This document shows, piece by piece, positions 27,805-36,908 of a DNA stretch of 64,000 bases. A program made the translations under genes and the position numbers. The notes under the pieces are model-generated. The model was given only the letters and a program-made list of their open reading frames with translations, was not told the DNA's origin and did no database searches. Source of the DNA: Ralstonia sp. 25mfcol4.1 (GTDB taxonomy: Bacteria > Pseudomonadota > Gammaproteobacteria > Burkholderiales > Burkholderiaceae); contig NZ_FNJO01000002.1 of NCBI RefSeq assembly GCF_900104095.1, forward strand, positions 186,001 to 250,000, written 5' to 3'. The stretch's first letter is position 1, and each line of letters starts with the position of its first letter.

Positions 27805-27852
27805 GAGAGAAAAGAAAACGGCAACAGCGCGGGGTCTCCTGCGGTGTTGCCG
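27805..27852 (-). promoter_or_regulatory. terminator-like leader hairpin directly before metN
   Basis: On the minus strand CGGCAACA (27845-27852) pairs with TGTTGCCG (27819-27826) around an 18-base loop, followed by TTTTCTTTTCTCTTC and then the metN ATG. The shape is that of an intrinsic terminator inside the 5' leader. Confidence 0.55.
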
Positions 27853-27874
27853 GTCTTATTTTTATGGAGCCCGC

Positions 27875-27902
27875 ATTTTATGCGATCCGCTTCATACCTC
27901 AA
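27875..27902 (-). promoter_or_regulatory. candidate metNIQ promoter
   Basis: TTGAGG and TAAAAT, 16 bases apart on the minus strand, giving a leader of about 67 bases that contains the hairpin. Confidence 0.5.
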
Positions 27903-27972
27903 ACGAGATTTTTTCGATGGCTTTATGCGCTCACGTCATATAGAACGCTTTTGTGAATCGCATAAGTCATAT

Positions 27973-28896
27973 TCAGGCTTCCATCAGCACCTTGAGATGG
28001 GCAAAGACGCTACGCGCCAGCGCGCTGAGGTTATAGCCGCCTTCCAGACAACTGACGATGCGACCCTGGGCGTGGGTCTTGGCCACCTGCACCAGTTGCT
28101 CGGTGATCCAGCTGTAGTCCTGCTCGACCAGCCCCATCTGGCCCAGGTCGTCCTCCCGGTGCGCGTCGAAGCCCGCCGAGATGAAGATCATCTCGGGCTT
28201 GAATTCGTTCAGACGCGGCAGCCAGATGGTTTCCACCACCTCGCGCACGGCCATACCATTCGTGTACGCCGGCAGCGGAATATTCGACATGTTCGTCGCC
28301 AGGTGCTCCGTGCCGCTGTACGGATAGAACGGATGCTGGAAGAAGCTGCACATCATGACCTGCGGGTCGTCGCGAAAGGCCGCTTCGGTGCCGTTGCCGT
28401 GATGGACGTCGAAATCGACTACCGCCACACGCTGCAGGCCATGGGCCGCGATGGCGTGCCGGGCCGCAATGGCCACGTTGTTGAAGAAACAGAAACCCAT
28501 CGCATGGTCGGGCTCGGCGTGATGGCCGGGCGGACGCACGCAGCAGAATGCGTTTTCGAGCTGGCCCGCGATCACCGCGTCGGTGGCGGCCACGGCTGCA
28601 CCGGCCGCATGGGTGGCGGCGGTGAGGGTGTGACAGTTCATCGACGTGTCGGGGTCGATCGGGTAGTAGCCGGTCGACGGGCTGTTGGCGCTCAGGCTGG
28701 CAACATACTCGTGCCGATGCACGCGCTCGATCTGCTGCGCGGTGGCGGCCGGGGCATCGCGCCGGTCGAGCAGGCCGTCCATCCCATGCGAAATCAGGTG
28801 GTCTTCGATGGCCTGCAGACGTTCCGGGCATTCGGGATGGAAAAATCCCATCTCGTGCTGCAGGAACGACGGATGCGTGTAATAACCCGTTGGCAT
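27973..28896 (-). CDS. class II histone-deacetylase-like (AcuC/HDAC family) amidohydrolase
   Basis: 307 residues of the zinc-dependent deacetylase superfamily. Active-site features are RPPGHHAE (tandem His at 125-126), DFDVHHGNGTE (zinc ligands Asp163 and His165) and GFDAHRED with the third ligand Asp. Bacterial members remove acyl groups from polyamines, acetoin-pathway enzymes or other proteins; the substrate cannot be told from sequence. The start is set at 28896 (MPTGYYTHPSF), where homology begins; no strong Shine-Dalgarno site. Divergent from mltB. Confidence 0.87.
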   Translation of the reverse strand: MPTGYYTHPSFLQHEMGFFHPECPERLQAIEDHLISHGMDGLLDRRDAPAATAQQIERVHRHEYVASLSANSPSTGYYPIDPDTSMNCHTLTAATHAAGAAVAATDAVIAGQLENAFCCVRPPGHHAEPDHAMGFCFFNNVAIAARHAIAAHGLQRVAVVDFDVHHGNGTEAAFRDDPQVMMCSFFQHPFYPYSGTEHLATNMSNIPLPAYTNGMAVREVVETIWLPRLNEFKPEMIFISAGFDAHREDDLGQMGLVEQDYSWITEQLVQVAKTHAQGRIVSCLEGGYNLSALARSVFAHLKVLMEA

Positions 28897-29017
28897 TTTG
28901 GATTGTGGGTCAAGTTTGTCTCCAGCCGTTACGTTAGCACAGGACGTGCCCGGACTTGCGACGCCGGAACTTCGTAACCATCGCCCCGGAACGGGGCGTC
29001 GCGTGTATCGCATCCGC

Positions 29018-29023
29018 TATACT
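29018..29023 (+). promoter_or_regulatory. -10 element for mltB
   Basis: TATACT lies 24 bases before the mltB ATG, with no clear -35. A CGCCCC / GGGGCG hairpin (28982-28998) lies just upstream in the divergent gap. Confidence 0.4.
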
Positions 29024-29046
29024 CGGTGCGACTTGCAAAGGACATC

Positions 29047-30153
29047 ATGACCGACCAACAGCGTTCCTTGCGCCGCCCGCTATTGGGCGCCGCACTCACC
29101 GCTGCCGCATTGGGCCTGTGCGGCGTTTCTCCAGGGCTCCTGGCCGCCGGCCGTCGCCGCGTGAGTGTCCGGGAAGAGGAAATCGAACCGGGCCGCTATC
29201 AGAACCATCCGAAGACGCGGGCGTTCATCGACGAGATGGTGGCGCGCAACGGCTTTCAGCGTGCCGAACTGGAGTCGTATTTCAGCCAGGCCATGTATTC
29301 GGCCACGGTCTCGCGGCTGATCATGCCGCCGACCACGCCGGGCAAGAAGAGCTGGCGTGCGTACCGGTCGCGCTTTATCGAACCGATCCGCATCAATGCC
29401 GGTGTCCGCTTCTGGCAGCAGAACCGTGACGCGCTGCGCCGCGCGGAGGCCGAGTTCGGCGTGCCGGCATCGGTCATCGTCGGCATCATCGGCGTGGAGA
29501 CGATCTACGGCCGCGACATGGGCACATTCCGCGTGCTGGACTCGCTGTCCACCCTGGCGTTCGACTACCCCGACACGCCCAATCGCGACGCCCGCACGAC
29601 GCTGTTCCGCAACCAGCTGGCCGATTACCTGGTCTGGTGCCGCGACACCAGGACGGACGTGTTCTCGGTCCTGGGCTCATACGCCGGCGCCGTGGGCATT
29701 CCGCAATTCATGCCGACCAGCCTGCGCGAATACGCCGTCGACTACGACGGCGACGGCCATGTCGATCTGCGCAACAGCCCCACTGACGCCATCGGCAGCG
29801 TTGGCCGCTTCCTGCAACTGCATGGCTGGGAGCAGGGCCGCCCCGTGGTCTGGCGGATTGCCGGCGACGCCGGCAGCCTTGGCGTCGCCACGGCAGCGGC
29901 CGACGGCGAACCCTGGCCGACGCGCACCCTGAACCAGCTGACCAAGGCCGGGCTGCGCGTGGACGAACCGATCGACGTGCAGCGCGAAGGCGAAACAGGC
30001 GTCTTGGTCGTCGATCTGCCCACGCCGGAGCAGCCGACCGAGTACATGATCGGCCTGCGCAACTTCTATGTCCTGACGCGCTACAACCGCAGCTTCTTCT
30101 ACGCGCTCGCGGTGTATCAGCTGGGCGAGGCGGTCAAGGCAGCGATGGGATGA
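29047..30153 (+). CDS. mltB: MltB-type membrane-bound lytic murein transglycosylase
   Basis: 368 residues. It cleaves the MurNAc-GlcNAc bond of peptidoglycan leaving 1,6-anhydroMurNAc. The catalytic Glu is E151 in VGIIGVETIYGRDMG, followed by the family pattern DSLSTLAFDYP and SYAGAVGIPQFMPTS, then the EF-hand-like DYDGDGHVDL. The N-terminus has a hydrophobic export segment (about 11-34); a cysteine there (Cys25) is not in a good lipobox. The start at 29047 has AAAGGAC upstream. Confidence 0.93.
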   Translation: MTDQQRSLRRPLLGAALTAAALGLCGVSPGLLAAGRRRVSVREEEIEPGRYQNHPKTRAFIDEMVARNGFQRAELESYFSQAMYSATVSRLIMPPTTPGKKSWRAYRSRFIEPIRINAGVRFWQQNRDALRRAEAEFGVPASVIVGIIGVETIYGRDMGTFRVLDSLSTLAFDYPDTPNRDARTTLFRNQLADYLVWCRDTRTDVFSVLGSYAGAVGIPQFMPTSLREYAVDYDGDGHVDLRNSPTDAIGSVGRFLQLHGWEQGRPVVWRIAGDAGSLGVATAAADGEPWPTRTLNQLTKAGLRVDEPIDVQREGETGVLVVDLPTPEQPTEYMIGLRNFYVLTRYNRSFFYALAVYQLGEAVKAAMG

Positions 30154-30175
30154 ACTGACTCGCCCGCCAATAAAG

Positions 30176-30207
30176 AAAAGCCCCGCGGCGATGCCGGCGG
30201 GGCTTTT
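30176..30207. terminator. bidirectional terminator between mltB and cysM
   Basis: Stem AAAAGCCCCGC / GCGGGGCTTTT with a 10-base loop; T runs flank both sides, so it can serve both convergent genes. A second hairpin, GCGCCTGG / CCAGGCGC (30217-30235), lies directly after the cysM stop. Confidence 0.88.
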
Positions 30208-30240
30208 TATTGGGTGGCGCCTGGGAACCAGGCGCTGCAA

Positions 30241-31143
30241 TCAGGCAGGAAAGACGCCCGTCGACAGGTAGCGGTCGCCACGATCGCACACCACGAAAAC
30301 GATCGTCGCATTCTCCACTTCCTCGGCGATGCGCAGCGCCACGCATAGCGCGCCAGCGGCCGAGATGCCGCAGAATATGCCTTCCTCGCGCGCCATGCGG
30401 CGTGCCATGTGCTCGGCATCGGCCTGGGTGACAGGCTCCTGGCGATCAATGAACTTCGGATCGTAGATCTTCGGCAGGTAGGCTTCGGGCCACTTGCGGA
30501 TACCCGGGATACGCGAGCCTTCAGCGGGCTGAGCGCCGATGATCTGGATGGCGGGGTTCTTTTCCTTGAGGAAGCGCGACACCCCTGTGATGGTGCCGGT
30601 CGTACCCATTGCCGAGACGAAGTGGGTAATCCGGCCCTCGGTGTCCTGCCAGAGTTCCGGCCCCGTGGACTCGTAGTGTGCCAGCGGATTGTCCGGGTTG
30701 GCGAACTGGTCCAGGATCACGCCCTTGCCCTCGCGCTCCATGGCATCGGCCAGGTCGCGCGCATATTCCATGCCGCCCTTGACCGGGGTCAGGATGATTT
30801 CCGCGCCATAGGCCGCCATGCTCTGGCGACGCTCCAGGCTCAGGTCCTCTGGCATGATCAGCACCATGCGATAGCCGCGAATGGCGGCCGCCATGGCCAG
30901 TGCGATGCCTGTGTTACCCGAGGTGGCTTCGATCAGCGTGTCGCCAGGCTTGATCCGGCCGCGCTCTTCTGCACGGCGGATCATCGACAGCGCGGGGCGG
31001 TCCTTGACCGAGCCGGCGGGGTTGTTACCCTCGAGCTTGCCAAGGATCACGTTGCCGCGCGCTTCGATGGCGGCGCCGGGAATGCGCTGCAGTCGTACCA
31101 GCGGCGTGTTGCCGATGGTGTCTTCAATCGTTTTGTAGGCCAT
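30241..31143 (-). CDS. cysM: CysM, cysteine synthase B
   Basis: A 300-residue PLP enzyme that makes cysteine from O-acetylserine with sulfide or thiosulfate. The N-terminus MAYKTIEDTIGNTPLVRLQR is typical of CysM. Lys47 in NPAGSVKDR binds PLP, and the phosphate loop is EATSGNTGIALA. The insert GRITHFVSAMGTTGTI separates CysM from CysK. An in-frame ATG ten codons upstream (31173) is an alternative start. Confidence 0.93.
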   Translation of the reverse strand: MAYKTIEDTIGNTPLVRLQRIPGAAIEARGNVILGKLEGNNPAGSVKDRPALSMIRRAEERGRIKPGDTLIEATSGNTGIALAMAAAIRGYRMVLIMPEDLSLERRQSMAAYGAEIILTPVKGGMEYARDLADAMEREGKGVILDQFANPDNPLAHYESTGPELWQDTEGRITHFVSAMGTTGTITGVSRFLKEKNPAIQIIGAQPAEGSRIPGIRKWPEAYLPKIYDPKFIDRQEPVTQADAEHMARRMAREEGIFCGISAAGALCVALRIAEEVENATIVFVVCDRGDRYLSTGVFPA

Positions 31144-31238
31144 GGTGCGGGGAGGTCGGTTTTCGTCGGCCATTGTAATGCACCAACCTTACCCGCACCG
31201 GCGGCCGGGCCATTCGCCCAGTGCCGGCGCGCGCCGGT

Positions 31239-32564
31239 TCAGTGCGTCAGGCCCTGGTCTTCCGGATGGCGGTTGCCCAGCAGGTGGTACAGCAGGATCG
31301 CGCCAAACGTGGCCGTCCCGATGCCCCCCAGCGTCATGCCGCCGAATTTCAGCGTCAGATCGCCAGCGGCCACGGTCAGCGTCGCACCCACCGTGATCAG
31401 GTTGCGCGAGCTTGAGAAGTCCACATGGTTCTGCACCCAGATGCGCCCCGCCGTGGCCGAGATCAGGCCGAACACGACGATGGTCAGGCCCCCGATGACC
31501 GGACCGGGAATCGTCAGGATCAGCGCGCCGAACTTGGGAGAGAAACCGAGCAGGATCGCCACCGCCGCGGCCACCACGAAAATCAGCGTCGAATAGATGC
31601 GGGTGACCGCCATCACGCCCATGTTTTCGGCGTACGTGGTCACACCGGTGCCGCCGCCGGACGCCGACAGCATCGTGGCCACGCCATCGCCGATGAATGC
31701 GCGGCCGATGTACGGATCGAGATTGCGCCCCGTCATCACGCCAATGGCCTTGATATGGCCGAGATTCTCGGCCACCAGCACGATGGCCACCGGCGCGATC
31801 AGCAGCATCGCGTTGGCCTGGAAGACCGGCGCGGTGAACGCGGGCATGCCGAACCAGCTGGCTGCCGCCACGCCGGAGAAATCGATGGCGTGGCCCAGGC
31901 CCATCAGGTTGGTCGCCACGAAATACGCCAGGTAGCCCGTCAGGCCGCCAAGCAGCACCGGCAGGCGCCCCAGCATGCCCGGCGCCCGTACCGCGATCAG
32001 CCCCACGGCCAGCACCGTCAGCAGGCCCACCCAGGTATCGAGCGGCGCCCCGCTGACCGCCTTGACGGCCACCGGCGCCAGGTTCAGGCCGATGGCGGCG
32101 ACGATGGCACCCGTCACCACCGGCGGCATCAGTTTTTCCACCCACGCGTAGCCCACGGTCTGCACGATCAGTCCGATGATCGTGTACACGGCGCCAGCGG
32201 CGATGATGCCGCCCAGGGCCACCGGGATATTCGGGTTCGGGCCGCTACCGCTGTAGCCGGTCGCCGCGATTACCACCGCAATGAACGCGAAGCTCGATCC
32301 CAGGTAACTGGGCACGCGGCCGCGCACGCAGAGGAAGAACAGCAAGGTGCCGATGCCCGAGAACAGGATCGCGATATTGGGAGGAAAGCCCATCAGGATC
32401 GGGGCAATCGCCGTGGAGCCGAACATCGCCACCACGTGCTGAATGCCCGCGAGAATCGTCTGACCTGCCGGCAGGCGTTCGTCGGGGGCGATCACCCCCT
32501 CGGTCTTGAGCCGCCACTTCGGCAGGAAACTCCCGTCGTCAATGCTGTCCTGGCCATTCGCCAT
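31239..32564 (-). CDS. uraA: NCS2-family uracil/xanthine permease
   Basis: 441 residues with about 14 hydrophobic segments and the nucleobase:cation symporter-2 fold. The substrate region shows VTGAIVAAIGLNLAP and the NAT signature region VLVAENLGHIKAIG, where the Glu (in AENLG) is a base-binding residue in E. coli UraA; GGGTGVTTYAENMGVM follows. UraA-like uracil uptake is most likely; a RutG or xanthine role cannot be excluded. AGGGAGAG precedes the ATG. The 220-base gap upstream shows no other gene. Confidence 0.88.
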   Translation of the reverse strand: MANGQDSIDDGSFLPKWRLKTEGVIAPDERLPAGQTILAGIQHVVAMFGSTAIAPILMGFPPNIAILFSGIGTLLFFLCVRGRVPSYLGSSFAFIAVVIAATGYSGSGPNPNIPVALGGIIAAGAVYTIIGLIVQTVGYAWVEKLMPPVVTGAIVAAIGLNLAPVAVKAVSGAPLDTWVGLLTVLAVGLIAVRAPGMLGRLPVLLGGLTGYLAYFVATNLMGLGHAIDFSGVAAASWFGMPAFTAPVFQANAMLLIAPVAIVLVAENLGHIKAIGVMTGRNLDPYIGRAFIGDGVATMLSASGGGTGVTTYAENMGVMAVTRIYSTLIFVVAAAVAILLGFSPKFGALILTIPGPVIGGLTIVVFGLISATAGRIWVQNHVDFSSSRNLITVGATLTVAAGDLTLKFGGMTLGGIGTATFGAILLYHLLGNRHPEDQGLTH

Positions 32565-32784
32565 GTTGTTCTCTCCCTGTCAGCGGTACGGCTGCGTTGC
32601 CGGTTGAATTATCGGTATGGAAAATCCGGGGTTGCGGGCCGGCGCCAGGCGTCGGCCCGCAACGGCGATGCGCATGATACCCCGCACCCCCGGTGGTGCA
32701 AATCGGGACTGCCGCGCGAAGACCACGCCAGCGAAGCACAACGCATACCAGCCCCGGGCTGTTGACCCGGAGCGGGCGCCCGCG

Positions 32785-33234
32785 TCAACGCGCTGGCGTG
32801 GTCTTCGGAGCCGCCTGCGGCGCCGGCTTCGGCGCGGGCTTGCCATCCTTGCGGGCTCCGGCCGTGGTGGCGGGCGACTTGCCGAACGTCAGGCCCGCTT
32901 CCTGGAGATTGGCCGCCGACTTCGCGCCCACTCCCGGCACGCGGTCTGCAAGGTCGGCAGCGTCCTGGAACGCCCCGTTCCTGTCGCGCTCCGCCAGAAT
33001 CCGCTTGGCCGTTGCCGGGCCAATGCCCTTGATCGTGGTCAGCGCCACCTCGTCGGCGCTATTCACGTCGACCTCGGCATGGGCCGGCCCCGTGCCAGCC
33101 ATGGCCAGCGTGAACGCCAGCGCCAGGCCGGCGCGCCGCCATGCGCGCAGCGCGCTTCGGGATGTGCTGGTCAGAAAGTTGCCGGTCCGGGCCGCCGGCG
33201 CGTGCGCCTGGCCAGCGTCGTACATCTTTTGCAT
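32785..33234 (-). CDS. ComEA-like helix-hairpin-helix DNA-binding protein
   Basis: 149 residues: a basic N-terminus, a signal/anchor segment (about 36-55, RAGLALAFTLAMAGTGPAHA), then a helix-hairpin-helix domain (VDVNSADEVALTTIKGIGPA, then AKRILAERDRNGAF and VPGVGAKSAANL) as in the DNA-uptake protein ComEA. A Lys/Pro/Ala-rich tail follows. Known role: periplasmic DNA binding during natural transformation. The start at 33234 has AAGGAG eight bases upstream. No other competence gene is adjacent. Confidence 0.85.
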   Translation of the reverse strand: MQKMYDAGQAHAPAARTGNFLTSTSRSALRAWRRAGLALAFTLAMAGTGPAHAEVDVNSADEVALTTIKGIGPATAKRILAERDRNGAFQDAADLADRVPGVGAKSAANLQEAGLTFGKSPATTAGARKDGKPAPKPAPQAAPKTTPAR

Positions 33235-33389
33235 CGATGAAACTCCTTTCCTTTCGGGTTGCTGTCCGCCGCCGGATGGCAACGGAAGCGGTCAGGATAG
33301 GAGTCCGATCGGACGTCGGAAATGGCTGGACACATGAGTTCACAATATCCGCGCGTTTGTGTGTCCAAGCGCGATATTGGCGATGCACT

Positions 33390-33411
33390 GCCGGACTTCT
33401 ACGAGTCCGGC
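33390..33411 (-). repeat. hairpin downstream of hldD
   Basis: GCCGGACT / AGTCCGGC with a six-base loop, about 50 bases after the hldD stop; no T run. It may protect or end the transcript. Otherwise the 33235-33461 gap is featureless. Confidence 0.4.
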
Positions 33412-33461
33412 CAGCGCAGACCGTGGCGCGGGCGCGACACGGCCGTGGGCGGGCGCCCGTT

Positions 33462-34454
33462 TCAGCTACGGTCGAGCAGCCATTTGCAGTAGCGGCTCAC
33501 GCCTTCCTGCACCGTCAGGAACGGTGCCTCGTAGCCGGCCGAGCGCAGGCGCGACACGTCGGACTGCGTGAAGCACTGGTACTTGCCGCGCAACGCGTCC
33601 GGAAACTTCACGTATTCGACCAGCCCTTCCTGCACCATGTCTTCCAGCGACAGGGGCGGCTTGTCTTCGGACTCGCGCAACGCATTCACCACCGACACCG
33701 CAATATCGTTAAATGGCTGCGAACGGCCCGTGCCAAGGTTGAAGATGCCGGACTTTTCCGGATGATCCAGGAAGTACAGGTTGACCTTGACCACGTCTTC
33801 CACCGACACGAAGTCACGGCTTTGCGTGCCCGGCGCGTAGCCGTTGTACTCGCCGAACAGCTTGACCGAGCCTTCGGCGCGGAACTGGTTGAAATGGTGG
33901 AACGCCACCGATGCCATGCGGCCCTTGTGGAACTCGCGCGGGCCGTAGACGTTGAAGTATCGGAAGCCAACGATTTGCGAATGCGCGGACGGCAGCCGGC
34001 GGCGCACCACCTGGTCGAACAGGAACTTCGAATAGCCGTAGACGTTCAGCGGCTTTTCGTACTCGCGGTCCTCGCGGAACATCGTAGAAGCGCCATAAGT
34101 GGCGGCCGACGACGCATAGAGGAACTGGGTGCCCTGCTCCAGGCAGGCTTCCATCAGCGCCAGCGTGTAGCGGTAGTTGTTCTCCATCATGTAGCGGCCG
34201 TCCGTTTCCATGGTGTCGGAGCAGGCGCCTTCATGGAATACCGCGCGCACATTGCCGAAATCGCCGCGCTTGAAACGCTCGACGAACTCGGCCTTGTCCA
34301 GGTAGTCGGCAATCTCGCAGTCCACGAGATTGTTGAATTTCTCGGCACGCGTCAGGTTGTCGACCGCGACGATATGCGATTCGCCGCGTTCGTTCAGGCC
34401 CTTGACGATATTGCTGCCGATAAAGCCGGCAGCGCCGGTCACGATGATGGTCAT
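33462..34454 (-). CDS. hldD: HldD (RfaD), ADP-glycero-manno-heptose 6-epimerase
   Basis: 330 residues of the extended short-chain dehydrogenase fold. It turns ADP-D-glycero-D-manno-heptose into the L-glycero form, the LPS core precursor. NAD(P) motif [10 protein letters not shown] (6-15), [15 protein letters not shown] and the catalytic YxxxK in [10 protein letters not shown]. It follows hldE1 by 26 bases in what looks like an LPS-precursor operon. Confidence 0.96.
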   Translation of the reverse strand: MTIIVTGAAGFIGSNIVKGLNERGESHIVAVDNLTRAEKFNNLVDCEIADYLDKAEFVERFKRGDFGNVRAVFHEGACSDTMETDGRYMMENNYRYTLALMEACLEQGTQFLYASSAATYGASTMFREDREYEKPLNVYGYSKFLFDQVVRRRLPSAHSQIVGFRYFNVYGPREFHKGRMASVAFHHFNQFRAEGSVKLFGEYNGYAPGTQSRDFVSVEDVVKVNLYFLDHPEKSGIFNLGTGRSQPFNDIAVSVVNALRESEDKPPLSLEDMVQEGLVEYVKFPDALRGKYQCFTQSDVSRLRSAGYEAPFLTVQEGVSRYCKWLLDRS

Positions 34455-34480
34455 GGCAGATTCAGGCTAGCAGGCGCGCC

Positions 34481-35425
34481 TCAGGCAGCGCCAAACAATT
34501 CGGGATAAGTGACAACGGCGGTACCCAGCTTGCCGACGACGATGCTGCCGGCGCGGTTGGCATGCTGCACGGCTTCCTTGAGCGGCACACCGGCACCCAG
34601 CATGGTGGCCAGCGTGGCAATCACCGTGTCGCCGGCCCCCGATACATCATAGACTTCGCGCGCCTGGGCCGAGACATGCAGTACTTCAGCCTCGGTATAG
34701 AGCGTCATGCCCTCTTCCGAGCGCGTCAGCAGCAACGCTTCGAGCTGCAGTTCGCGGCGCAGGTTCTGGGCGCGGATGGTCAGGTCGGCCTCGGTCTTCC
34801 AGGCCCCCACCACGGCGCGCATCTCGGCGCGGTTCGGCGTGATCAGCGTGGCGCCACGGTAGCGCGAGTAGTCGTCGCCCTTGGGGTCGATCAGCACGGT
34901 GCGGCCGGCCGCGCGGCCCGCGTCGACCATGCGGCCGACATGGGTTAGCCCGCCCTTGCCATAGTCCGACAGCACCAGCACCTGATAGTCGTTGACCAGG
35001 GTCTGGTAGCGATCCTGTACCGAAGCCAGCACTTCGCTGGCCGGGGCGTTCTCGAAGTCCACCCGCAACAGCTGCTGCTGGTGCGCCACCACGCGCAGCT
35101 TGATGGTGGTGTTCAGGCTGGCGTCGCGATGCAGGTACGGCTGGACGTGGCTCTCGTTGAGCAGCGCTTCCAGCGTGCGGCCGGGCTCGTCGTCGCCCAC
35201 CACGCCGAGCATGCCCACGCGGGCACCTAGCGCGGCCGCGTTGCGGGCCACGTTGGCGGCGCCGCCCAGGCGCTCGTCGCTGCGCTTGATCTGCACCACG
35301 GGCACGGGCGCTTCCGGCGAGATGCGCTCCACATCGCCGAACCAGTAGCGGTCCAGCATCATGTCGCCCACCACCAGTACCTGGGACTGGCGGATCTGGT
35401 CCTGCGGAATCGTGTTCTTGCTCAT
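34481..35425 (-). CDS. rfaE1: HldE1 (RfaE domain I), heptose-7-phosphate kinase
   Basis: 314 residues of the ribokinase/PfkB fold. It phosphorylates D-glycero-beta-D-manno-heptose 7-phosphate to the 1,7-bisphosphate. Family marks are VVGDMMLDRYWFGDVERISPEAPVPV at the N-terminus, SDYGKGGLT and the anion-hole motif DVSGAGDTVIATLA. Only the kinase half of E. coli HldE is present; the nucleotidyltransferase must be elsewhere, as usual in Burkholderiales. The ATG at 35425 has AAGGGA upstream. Confidence 0.94.
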   Translation of the reverse strand: MSKNTIPQDQIRQSQVLVVGDMMLDRYWFGDVERISPEAPVPVVQIKRSDERLGGAANVARNAAALGARVGMLGVVGDDEPGRTLEALLNESHVQPYLHRDASLNTTIKLRVVAHQQQLLRVDFENAPASEVLASVQDRYQTLVNDYQVLVLSDYGKGGLTHVGRMVDAGRAAGRTVLIDPKGDDYSRYRGATLITPNRAEMRAVVGAWKTEADLTIRAQNLRRELQLEALLLTRSEEGMTLYTEAEVLHVSAQAREVYDVSGAGDTVIATLATMLGAGVPLKEAVQHANRAGSIVVGKLGTAVVTYPELFGAA

Positions 35426-35495
35426 GAACTTCCCTTTGCGACGCGCCGTGCCGTGACGGTGCGGCGGGTCGGTCTGGTTACGCGGTTGAAACGAA

Positions 35496-36869
35496 TCAGT
35501 GCGCGGCGGTGGAGCGCCCGATCGCGTGATATTCGATGCCGGCCTGAGCCATGGCATCCGGTTCATAGAGGTTGCGGCCGTCGATGATGACCGGCGTCTT
35601 GAGCAACGCGCGGATCTGCGAGAAATCGGGGCTGCGGAAAACCTTCCACTCCGTCACGATCACCAGCGCATCGGCATCCTTCAGCACGTCCATCTGGGCG
35701 TCGCAGAATTGCAGGCGATCCATGCCGCCGGGGATGTCGGCCAGGTCGGCTTCCAGCACGCGGCGGGCCTCGTGCATCGCTACGGGATCGTGCACGCGCA
35801 ACGACGCGCCGCGCGATACCAGCTCACGGGCCAGCACGCGGGCGGGCGCCTCGCGCATGTCGTCGGTATTGGGCTTGAATGCCAGGCCCCAGACGCCGAA
35901 AGTCTTGCCGGTCAGGTCGTCACCAAAGCGATTGACCACCTTGCGGCCCAGCACCTGCTTCTGTGCATCGTTGACGGCCTCCACGGCCTCCAGCACCCGC
36001 ATGGGCTTGCCGTAGGCACTGGCCGTGCGCATCAGCGCCTGCACGTCCTTGGGAAAGCAGGAGCCACCGTAGCCCGCGCCGGCATACAGGAAGCTGTAGC
36101 CGATGCGGGGATCGGAGCCGATGCCCATCCGCACCAGCTCGATGTCGGCGCCCACTTCGTCGGCCAGGTTGGCCAGCTCGTTCATGAACGAGATGCGCGT
36201 GGCCAGCATCGAATTGGCCGCGTACTTCGTGAATTCGGCCGAGCGCACGTCCATGTAGAACGTGCGCTCGTGGTTGCGGTTGAACGGCGAGTACAGCTGA
36301 CGCATGATGGCCTGCGCGTGGCGGCCGGCGACGTCAGGCGCACAGCCCAGCACGATGCGGTCCGGACGCATGAAGTCTTCCACGGCGGCGCCTTCCTTCA
36401 GGAACTCGGGGTTGGACACCACCGAGTACTGCAGGTCTTCGAGCCCGCGCGCGGCCAGTTCCTCGCGGATCACGGCCGCCACGCGGTCGCCGGTGCCCAC
36501 GGGCACGGTCGACTTGTCCACTACCACCTTGAAACCGGTCATATGGCGACCGATGTTGCGCGCGGCGGCCAGCACGTACTGCAGGTCGGCCGAGCCGTCC
36601 TCGTCAGGCGGGGTGCCCACGGCAATGAACTGCACGTCGGCATGCTCGACACTGGCTGCCACATCGGTGGAAAACGTCAGCCGGCCCGCCGCGCGGTTGC
36701 GGTCGATCAGTTCCTTCAGGCCCGGTTCGTAGATGGGCACGCCACCGGCGTTCAGCAGGGCGATCTTCTTTTCGTCGACATCGAGGCAGAACACGGAATT
36801 GCCGAGTTCTGCCAGGCAGGCACCGGTAACGAGGCCAACATAGCCGCTGCCGATAATCGTAACTTTCAT
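35496..36869 (-). CDS. ugd: UDP-glucose 6-dehydrogenase
   Basis: 457 residues. It oxidises UDP-glucose twice to UDP-glucuronate, used for capsule or for aminoarabinose addition to lipid A. NAD fold [31 protein letters not shown], catalytic Cys271 in GGSCFPKD, and the C-terminal [20 protein letters not shown] lies upstream of the ATG. It sits between lapB and hldE1 in a long minus-strand envelope cluster. Confidence 0.95.
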   Translation of the reverse strand: MKVTIIGSGYVGLVTGACLAELGNSVFCLDVDEKKIALLNAGGVPIYEPGLKELIDRNRAAGRLTFSTDVAASVEHADVQFIAVGTPPDEDGSADLQYVLAAARNIGRHMTGFKVVVDKSTVPVGTGDRVAAVIREELAARGLEDLQYSVVSNPEFLKEGAAVEDFMRPDRIVLGCAPDVAGRHAQAIMRQLYSPFNRNHERTFYMDVRSAEFTKYAANSMLATRISFMNELANLADEVGADIELVRMGIGSDPRIGYSFLYAGAGYGGSCFPKDVQALMRTASAYGKPMRVLEAVEAVNDAQKQVLGRKVVNRFGDDLTGKTFGVWGLAFKPNTDDMREAPARVLARELVSRGASLRVHDPVAMHEARRVLEADLADIPGGMDRLQFCDAQMDVLKDADALVIVTEWKVFRSPDFSQIRALLKTPVIIDGRNLYEPDAMAQAGIEYHAIGRSTAAH

Positions 36870-36908
36870 TGCGGAAGCTCCAGGGAATTCAGGGTCGCTT
36901 GAGATGTA

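Noticed and set aside
27803..27868. A known SAM or SAH riboswitch in the metN leader.
   Set aside because: The leader is only about 67 bases and I cannot align it to any riboswitch core I know; only the hairpin is reported.
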